Positions 55,833-64,000 of a DNA stretch of 64,000 bases are shown piece by piece. The stretch's first letter is position 1; every line of letters begins with the position of its first letter. A program made the position numbers and the translations under genes. The stretch is taken from NCBI GenBank assembly GCA_023053685.1, contig JALIGW010000001.1, positions 53,689,359 through 53,753,358 of the forward strand. Direction: 5' to 3'. The stretch is from Diadophis punctatus similis. Its lineage: Eukaryota > Chordata > Lepidosauria > Squamata > Dipsadidae. Under the pieces are notes generated by a model that was not told where the DNA came from, ran no database searches, and was given only the letters and a program-made list of their open reading frames with translations.

Positions 55833-57565
55833 AGTCTATAAATAACCCATACACAAATACACACAAAGTCAGAAACAATAGATCCATTTGGGCTGGGGTA
55901 AAACAATTTGATTAGCAATACTCAGATTCTACAATTATTGCCTTTATTTCAATTGAAAAAGAAGAGTGGGAAAACTGTAGAGATTTCAATGCCTGCTCTT
56001 TATTATAACTTTCGGAAATATACCCATTTAAAACATTTACTCAAGGATGTCAGCAACAGTGATGAAGTCCTATAAGCTGGCCAATGTTTTATAAATCATC
56101 TTGCAAAAGCAGATACCGTAGACCCCACCCAGGAAGGGCAGCCTTTTAAATAATGAAATCTGATTAATTTAGAAGATTTGGGCTTGAAGTTGACAGCCAC
56201 ATTGATAGAAGAAAATTGGAAGGTCCAATGGATATAATGAAAACACGATTTTCACACAATCTTTGGCAATGTGTTATTAGTCAGAAAGTGAATCAGAATT
56301 ATTTCAATATCAGATACCTGTATTTTATAACAAGCAAGCCAGTTCATAGGCACAGATGCTTGAATATAGCAATATAAGAAAACAACAGAAATTCCCATGT
56401 TCTTTCCAGTTGTCAGTGATGTTACATAACAAAATAGTACCCAATGTATAAGCAATTACATTATTTCTGGCATTTGTCATTGGCTTCCAGCCTAAAAAAT
56501 AAGCACTGGTCTATCTGGACATTCCAGAAAGCTCCTATAGATGAACTTTGTCTTTTTAGGCCAGACCAGTGCTAAAAATCATGGGATCTGCCCTATGTGA
56601 CATTTTACAGTTGCACTGATTCATTTAACTTAGGGGGTTTAATCAACCACTCAGGGATACATTTGGGCTTTCTACCACTTCAGCTATACAGTCTCAGAAT
56701 ATAAGCAAAGAGATGGCCCACTTTAATAAACAATTTCAGGATTTGGATAAGATATCATCAGCTTGGTGTATATTAAGCTATAGGTCATCTTTGGGACCAC
56801 ATACATTCCTGACATCATCCTCTGAAGCTAATGTGGAAGATAACAAAAAGCTATTTTCAAAAGATAATGGAGATTTAGAATTCTGATGTGTTGGAAGTGC
56901 CTGAAGGAGGACTTTTAGACTGAAGAGTTCTCAACTACCTTCCTGCAATTGAAACAGACAAAAAACTTACATAATTGGTGTTGGTAGCCTTATAAAGTCA
57001 GATTTCCTCCAGCAATTGCTATTGAACATGATAGTTTATTCACAAAAGCTTTCACTTAGATTATCTTCAGAAGAAGCTCTCAGTCAGTGCAGCATAGAAG
57101 ACAGTATCCTGAGACAGAAGACTGGTGAGAATTGGGTTTAACTGCCCAGTTACTAAAATACTGATTCAAAGTCACAAATTCAAAGTCACAAATTCTTAGA
57201 TAATTTGTATTAGACATTCTTCCACGGAAGAAGACAATTTTGGAGAACTCTTATGGGTATAATGTGGCAGCCAAAATATACATAGGTACATAAATGGTAT
57301 ATCTTTTACTGCCCATTTCTGAAACCTCATGATTCCCCTTGTTTCCATTAAATCTCATCAGGGATTTAATTGAGTCATCTTTTAATTTAATTAAGTCATC
57401 AGGGAGAAAACTCTTCCCCTCTGTGCTTACTTTGTAGCAATGCTCTTGTCACAATTAAGACGAAGCCTCACCCCTGAGATTGTTAGAAAATTTCTCCTTT
57501 CCTTATTAGAAGAATGCATAGCAATTGATCACCCACATTTCTTAACCACAATGTGCTAAAGAATG
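55833..57565. other. Intron sequence, nothing recognised
   Basis: No coding or bounded transposon sequence was supported. Confidence 0.45.
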
Positions 57566-57631
57566 CCTGCCTGCCTGCCCGCCCGCCCGCCCATCCATCC
57601 ATCCATCCATCCATCCATCCATCCATCCATC
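57566..57631. repeat. (CCTG)n(CCCG)n(CATC)n tetranucleotide repeat
   Basis: Three related tetranucleotide blocks in tandem, ending in ten ATCC units (57591-57630). Confidence 0.95.
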
Positions 57632-58060
57632 TTATAGAGCTGCCCATCTCATAAGCAAGTGTCTCTGGACGATGTACAATAAAGTGGCATACAACAAAGC
57701 TAAAACAATAAATATCTAAAATCATTATCATTAACAAATATTAAAAACATTTTAAAACTGTAAAAAGGATTAAACAAGAATAATAGCTCAGAGGATGTTA
57801 ATAGTAATGGAGTCACCTCACTTGTTCAACCACCCTCTGCGATCCCCAGGCTTGCTGGCATAACCATGTCTTGAGGAAACTTCATAAGCTTAGAAGTGAT
57901 GGGGCCATCCTTAACTTGTGGGAAGGGGAGGAGGAGATTCCACAGTGTGGGGGCCACAGCAGATACAGCAGTCCTTAAAGGATGTTTATGCCTAGCACTA
58001 GTCTATGCTATCTTAACTTAAATCTGTTAGGGTCCACATTCCAGAAGCAAACTGGGTGGG
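57632..58060 (-). mobile_element. L2-group LINE 3' end, minus strand
   Basis: On the minus strand, about 57975-57830 encodes AVSAVAPTLWNLLLPFPQVK, then MKFPQDMVMPASLGIAEGG. This is a variant of the AFSVxAPxLWNxLP signature. A-rich 3' UTR and tail follow towards 57640. Microsatellite tail at 57566-57631. Confidence 0.65.
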
Positions 58061-59987
58061 AATGCATACATGTTCTCTCTGGGAAAAATAGGAGCTTGTG
58101 TTATTGGTCTCTGTCTTTATCTCTCCACTGTTGCAGTTGCCCAGAATAAAATGGCACAAGGTGACAGATCTTATTTAAAGCTCTCAGTTGTGATGCCAAC
58201 CCATCCCAAAACTATGGGGAGATGTAAAGAAATCAAACATGGTTGTAGTGTATAAAAAGATGACTTGAAAATGGTTCTATGTCCAGAAACCAATCCTCAA
58301 GTATAGAAATCAGCAATCAGTCATACCCACCCTCACTGGTGTCTGACTGACTAGGCAAGACATATCTGCATGCAATAGAAGAACCTATGAAATTGGTTGT
58401 GGCTCCTGAATCAATCAGGGTTTCAGATTTATTATAGATCTACTTTGAGAGTGAACAGCAATAGGCAATATAAAGCACTGTATGTCTGAGGTCCCTTAAA
58501 TTGCTGGATGACCCCTGATCCTGACACTCCACAAAGAACTGTGTCATCTTCTAGCAAATTAGGCTTCATGTGAATAGAATACTAACCGGTAGTTGGAAAA
58601 TAATCCTTCAAGCCAGAGCTATGATACTTCACAGCCAATTCAAGATAGGAAAATTTATTATAGAAAGCTAGTACAAATGCCCCCAAACTCCATAATGTAA
58701 GCAAAGACCTTGCATATATTTGCATTATTTTTCTACAGTCATCAATGGGGTCCATTGGCTTCAAATTGCATTTGAAAAATCTGATCAGAAGAGGGAAAGG
58801 GAGTACACAGAAAGAGAAATAATAGTGGCAATGTTGCCTTTTTTTCCATGCATAGTACACCATTGTGACCTTCAGTTCTTCCAATTATAGTTATACACTG
58901 AAATAATCCTCAAGAATTTGAGCAACCTATGAAACGGTTTCTCCCACAGATCACCCTAAACCATTTCATTTCAGTCCATATCCCAAATCAATAATATGTA
59001 TTTATTAATCAAGTTTATATAGCAGGCCATGATTATATGCCTATACTCAGCAATTACCTTGTGGTAAACTGTTAATTCCATGGCTAGCTCTTCCAGCAAT
59101 GTTGTCCAAGGCAGCTCTCAGTATGATCATAAAATTAGGACACTCTCCTGGACAGGATTGTTATTTTCCAGAAGTGGAAACTGCTCATTTACCTGCTCCT
59201 CTTATTTAAAATCCAAGTACAAATTCTATGTGAGAATACTTAGAGAGGAATTCTACCTGTCTTAAGCAAATGTATAATTTATAACTAAGCGATGAACATC
59301 TTAAATCTCTCTGGTATTCAATGCAGAGCAATGTAACAAGGTAGCACAAAGCTGTGCAGCAGCTTTGGTAGTTGCTGGACTTTTCCCCGTCTGCCATGTG
59401 ATCCAATTGTTTCGATCGACTGGTTAATCTACAAATCTACACGAGTCACTCTAGCAGATCCATTTTGGTCCTTATACAAAAGAAGGCATTAACAATGGCA
59501 TGGCAAGAGAACTGGTCACCATGGTCCGGGTCTAGAAACTTGAAGCAAGTCCCCTTACGGTAGAAGTAAACAGTTGCTGAAAGGCAGGACTGAATCAAGA
59601 ATTACAGAATGGAGAAAATAGGAGCCCAGAACAAAAAAAAATGTTACTTCTGTGATTCAAGAACAAGCCCTGTATATAGAAACAATAATCATGCCCTCTT
59701 GTTTTTTGTTTTTCTTCCTGCTCCATCTGATGCACTATTTAGCCCTTCTCTTTTGAGTGGGCTGACCTGTTTCCATCTGGCCTTTGTTTCTGCAATTATC
59801 AGATTTGTAATCAGATCGTTTTCACTGACTGTATAAGGAACTTTCACAAACCAACTCCTCCCATTTACCTACTCCCAAAAGAAGCTTCCAGGATGACTCA
59901 TTTGTACTACTTTACAATAACTAAATCCTGAGCATTCCATAAATATGCAAGATCATTCTCCTGTCACCACCCTTTCATCCCCTATAT
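58061..59987. other. Intron sequence, nothing recognised
   Basis: No exon-like sequence or repeat boundary supported. Confidence 0.45.
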
Positions 59988-59995
59988 ACTTGTTA

Positions 59996-60553
59996 CAGGA
60001 GCGGGTTCCTGTAACCTATTTTTTTTCTATTCCTATTTTTTTACTACCACTCTGTGGGCGTGGCTTATTTTGTGAGTGTGGCTTGCCAGCCATGTGACTG
60101 GGTGGTTGTGGCTTGCCGGCCATGTGACTGGGTGGGCGTGGCTTCTCGGACTGCTGAAGGGAGGGGAACTGAGATAGCTCCTCCCGCCCATTCCCCCTCC
60201 CCTCAGCAGCTTGAAAAGCCTCAAACATGCGAAAATGCCTAGGATCATCACCGCGTGTTCGTGGCTTCTCGGACTGCTGAAGGGAGGGGAATGGAGATAG
60301 CTCCTGCCGCCCATTCTTTCAGCATCTCAAGCGCTCCCTCAGCCATCCTCCCCTGCTTGGACTCACTGTGGGGTAGGAAGGCAGCGCATGCGCAGTGCCA
60401 AAAGCTCGGCTTCTGGGCATGCTCAGAATAAATTTTTTTTTAAAAAATGGCGGCGCCCAGGCACCGGCAACTGACCGCACCGGTACTGTGACGTCACCAG
60501 CGGGCCGCTACCGGTGCTATAGAGTGGACCGCACCGGTAGGAACCCACCACTG
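59996..60553. mobile_element. hAT MITE, GGGTTCC family, 558 bp
   Basis: It begins CAGGAGCGGGTTCCTG and ends AGGAACCCACCACTG, with a perfect TSD ACTTGTTA at 59988-59995 and 60554-60561. It is nearly the same element as 33253-33884, in the same orientation, and the inverse of 6035-6589. GCGCATGCGC at 60384-60393. Confidence 0.96.
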
Positions 60554-60561
60554 ACTTGTTA

Positions 60562-61065
60562 CCTGTAGAAGTCGATCAATAAACAAGCTACATCCTAAAT
60601 TAGTTCATGAGCAATCTAAATTGAATTGCAGCCCTTTCTGATTCTTGAAGTATCTAATGGCTGATCCATAAGCTGTTAAAAATTGGAAATAAAATAGAAG
60701 TAAATTCAGGAGAAGAAAATGATCCAAACTACTGTACTCAGACTCTCAACCTCCCTGAATGCCACCTGAGCTAGTAAGGTTGCAAGTCTGTTGATGATCT
60801 GTCTACTTTCCATACATCCTGGGAGAAGGGAAAACAATTCCCACTGTCATAGTCAGGAAGCAATGGATTTTGCATATAACTAAAATCAAAAGCATCCACA
60901 TTCTCATGCAGACCTTAGTCAAAACATGAAGACATATGCCTCTTAAAATTGAGCTGGGGTGAGCAGTATTTGCGTACTGTGCAGAAACAAAACAAATTTA
61001 AAGCTGAGGAACTGAGAAAATGGACAAAACCAAAATTAATAAATTCCTAATAATCAGGAAATGTT
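60562..61065. other. Intron sequence, nothing recognised
   Basis: No feature supported. Confidence 0.45.
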
Positions 61066-61289
61066 CTACAGACAGTCCTTCTTTAGTGACTGCCTTATTT
61101 AACAACTGCTTGCAGTTTTACAATGGTGTGGAAAAAGTAACTCTGTGACCAGTCCTCACATTTATTATCTTTGCAGTTCTGTAAGGCAAGGGAAAGCTGA
61201 AGTAAGATCATAAATCAGGATATTTCGCTTAGCAACCACTTTGTTTAATTGCTGGTTCCAATTGTGGTCACTAAATGAGGACTACCTGT
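61066..61289. mobile_element. Squamate DNA transposon fragment (GTAGTCCTNGACTTAC family)
   Basis: The left end TACAGACAGTCCTTCTTTAG and the right end AAATGAGGACTACCTGTA are inverted relatives of the ends at 5979-6927. The inside has CTTAGCAACCACTTTG and GACTGCCTTATTTAAC. Diverged and shortened. Confidence 0.6.
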
Positions 61290-61389
61290 ATATTGTCTGT
61301 CCGTATATATGTGCAAATGTAAAAAAGATATATTCACACATATACAAACATACAGGAATGTATTACCACATAGTAATACTAAGTTGTAT

Positions 61390-61460
61390 ATACAAATAGT
61401 CCTCAAGTTACAACTGTTCTTTCAGCAACCATTTGAAATTATGATGGTGTTGAATGAAGG
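61390..61460. mobile_element. Fragment of the same DNA transposon family
   Basis: TACAAATAGTCCTCAAGTTACAACTG, then CAGCAACCATTTGAAATTATG, matches the left end of the family only. Confidence 0.5.
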
Positions 61461-61776
61461 ATCTTTTCTTTAAATCCACCTCATAATGCATTTCCCTTTA
61501 TTTTTTACTAATTGGTAAAAATTGCAGAATGCTAGGAGGGTGCATGCAGATCTTAACTTAGAGGTATGAACTAAATCACCTCCCTTATGAATAAAAAGTG
61601 GAGATGCTGAATAGATTTAGCGTATTAGATCTGGTAGACAATGTGCCTAAAGAACTATGGATGGAAGTTTGTAACATTGTACAAGAAGCAGCAATTAAAA
61701 CCATCTCTTTTTAAATATCAATAAGCAAATGCATCCTTCTAGGTGATGGGGAAAAAGAAGTAGAAATACTCAACTG

Positions 61777-62197
61777 CCGTGGTGGCGAACCTATGGCACG
61801 CGTGCCAGAGGTGGCACGCGGAGCCATAGAAGCCGGCACGTGAGGGTTCCCACCGGCAAACCGGAAGTGCAAAAAACCGCACTTCCGGTTTGTCCGTTTT
61901 GTAGTTTTTTGCATTCCGGAGCTTCAGGGAGCTTCCCTGAACCCTCCGGAGTGCAAAAAACAGCATACCGGCAAACCGGAAGTGCGTTTTTTCGCACTTC
62001 CGGTTTGCCGGTTTCGTCGTTCCAGGCTCCGGTAAGCCTTTGCGCGGGGTGGGGGGGTGTGCGCATGCGCAGGGGGCAGCATGGGGGGGTGTTGTGCGCA
62101 TGCATGGGGGGGAGGGAATGGGTGTGGGCACGCGAGCGTGCGCGAACGCGCCCCCCCCTTTTTCGGCACGCGAGCCGAAAAAGGTTCGCCACCACTG
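61777..62197. mobile_element. hAT MITE, GGCGAACC family, 421 bp, ETS-motif-rich
   Basis: It begins CCGTGGTGGCGAACCTATGG (second base changed) and ends GGTTCGCCACCACTG, with a perfect TSD CTCAACTG at 61769-61776 and 62198-62205. It is the inverse of 32069-32605 but less decayed. Four intact CCGGAAGTG sites sit as two facing pairs (61860 and 61877; 61975 and 61993). It also carries GCGCATGCGC at 62061-62070. Confidence 0.95.
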
Positions 62198-62205
62198 CTC
62201 AACTG

Positions 62206-63203
62206 TAATGAAGACCGTCAACTGTATTAGCTAAAAATTCTAGCACCAAATTAAACAAAATGCTATTAGAATGAAGAAAGTTCTGAGCTATTAATCTTTA
62301 TGACACTGCAAAGTAATTTTATGATTGCAATCTTGATATTACTCAGAATTTGAAATCTTGAAGGCAGCATCACCATATAATCATAGACCTTAAATCAGGA
62401 TTTTCTTAGACTGTTTGATAATCCAGCCCTGCTAAACATGGCCTCATCCACTACTTTCAGCCAACCACCTAATATAATTTGAGAAACTTTTATCTAAAGT
62501 AGTGCTTTTCAAACTATTTGTAGAAACTGCAAAATCACTCCACAGAATTAATTCAGATGAAGTATTTTGCAGAGAAAGTTTCCAATCTTCTTGTGTAAAA
62601 GATTTTACAGATCTCCATTCTAGACATTATTCACCTGCTTTCTGATTTCAACTTTGGTACATCAGTTGGCTATATATGAGCTGGCAGTTACAGTATATTG
62701 GACAGTTCGCATTAGCCACAACAATTTTAGGATTGGATTACCTCCTGACCACATACAAAGGACACTGTATTTGAAGTCAGCACTTAAAATTTTTATGCTC
62801 ATACTTAAGCAATTAATCTGTAACAGGGCATGCCCTTGAGTTTTCAAAGTATTAGCAGTGGGAATATGGAGAGAGGGAGAGAGTAGGAGAAAAAAAACCA
62901 AAATATTTTGATAGATCATACCTGTGCAAATACTGCAAATAGAAATAATATTAAATTGTAAAGCTGGAGGCTAGAGGCATCTCTTGTGCTGTTTATTTTT
63001 TGAAAGAAAAAAAATATTTTAATTCAAACAACAGTTGCCTCAATCCACTCAGTCACTCAGGATCAAAATCCAACCAAATGGAATTTAATCATGACCACAT
63101 GAAAAATATATATACAATTATTAAAAATGTGGATTTTTTTTCCAAAGAGCAGCTTGGGACTTCCTCCCGTTTCTTCAAGTTATGTAATATTAAATTGAAC
63201 TTT
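62206..63203. other. Intron sequence, nothing recognised
   Basis: No feature supported. Confidence 0.45.
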
Positions 63204-64000
63204 ATTTAATTTATTTTATTTTATTTATTTGTCAAACATGTACGAGATAACAGATATAAGTATAAACATGGACATGAGCACAGGAAATGAGTACAAATAA
63301 ATGGGGACAGTAGGACAGGGACAGTAGGCATGCTGGTGCGATTATGCATGCCCCCTACAGACCTCTTAGGAATGGTGTGAGGTCCACAGTAGGCAGTTTA
63401 AGGTTGAAGCTATGGGGGGTTGAGGATGTAACAATGGAATCAGGTAGAGCATTCCAGGTGTTGACCACTCTGTTGCTGAAGTCATATTTTCTGCAATCGC
63501 GTTTGGAGTGGTTTACCTTGAGTTTGTATCTATTGTTTGCCCTTGTATTAGTCGTTGACAGGTAGGATGTTGTAGCAGACAATTTTGTGTACTATGCTTA
63601 GGTCAGACCATAGGTGGCATAGTTCAAGGTTGTCCAAGCCCAAAATTTCAAGCCTAGTGTCATAAGGTATTCTATTGTGAGCAGAGGAGTGGAGCACTCT
63701 TCCCGTGAAATACCTCTGGACCTGCTCAATTGTATTAATGTCAGATATACAATGTGGATTCCAGGCAGACGAGCTGTATTTAAGGATTGGGCTGGCAAAG
63801 GTTTTGTATGCCCTAGTTTTCAGTACAGTGTTACCAGAGAAGACGCTTCATAAAATTAGGTTAACAACTCTTAATGCCTTTTTGGCTATGCTGTTACAGT
63901 GAGCTCTGGGATTTAGATCTTTTGAGATGAGTACTCCTAGGTCCTTGACAGAGTGAGGGTCATCTATGAGGTCGTATCCTCCCAGCTTGTATTTGGTGTT
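63204..64000 (-). mobile_element. CR1/Rex-like LINE 3' part, runs off the window edge
   Basis: The (TTTA)n tail (63204-63232) and ATTTGTCAAACATGTACGAGA begin the reversed 3' end. The minus strand then encodes NRYKLKVNHSKRDCRKYDFS, NRVVNTWNALPDSIV and further RT-end blocks. It is the uninterrupted counterpart of 24831-25564 plus 31048-31232, which proves that those two were once continuous. Confidence 0.85.

Overview
The window is vertebrate nuclear DNA, almost certainly from a squamate reptile and probably a snake. The evidence is intron-split coding sequence with canonical splice sites, CR1, L2-like, R4/Dong-like and L1-type LINE remains, tRNA-derived SINEs of the squamate type, a SPIN-type hAT element, and very long simple repeats. 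No bacterial-style genes, operons, rRNA, tRNA genes or CRISPR arrays were seen.

One host gene is recognisable: DUSP10 (MKP5, a dual-specificity phosphatase for p38 and JNK), on the minus strand. Its last two coding exons are at 49263-48892 and 43074-42809, separated by a 5.8 kb intron. The second exon carries the HCxxGxxRS catalytic loop and the stop codon, and a roughly 1 kb 3' UTR probably runs down to about 41.8 kb. The exon(s) for the N-terminus and rhodanese (MAPK-docking) domain are not in the window, so 49264-64000 is the 3' part of a large intron. Everything below about 41.8 kb is intergenic.

The rest is a transposon landscape. At least 18 short hAT-type elements can be delimited to the base by 8-bp target site duplications (TSDs). 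They fall into several families: (i) termini CAGTGATGGCGAACC (5 copies); (ii) termini CAGGGGTGGGTTCCT and variants (about 10 copies, several being near-complete fold-back palindromes); (iii) a 135-bp palindrome with GGTCTCCAACCTTGGCAAC ends (3 copies); (iv) a Charlie-like family with CAGTGCTTCTCAA ends, one copy keeping a broken BED-finger transposase start and the other carrying host sequence; (v) SPIN. Two solo LTRs, two palindromic retro-type foldbacks with 12-14 bp TSDs, and many 5'-truncated LINE ends fill in between.

Most interesting points: the hAT element at 3617-4287 carries a captured first coding exon of the EAF1 gene, with start codon, open frame and splice donor, in place of its own interior. 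Two different hAT elements at 18350-19169 share one target site, giving three copies of TTCTAGAT in a row. The block 24.8-31.2 kb is a multi-layer nest (LINE, split by a TA-flanked DNA transposon, split by a 4.5 kb hAT-like element that holds L1 sequence and a GC-rich giant inverted repeat). Perfect NRF1-like (GCGCATGCGC) and ETS-like (CCGGAAGTG) motifs recur inside several transposon families.
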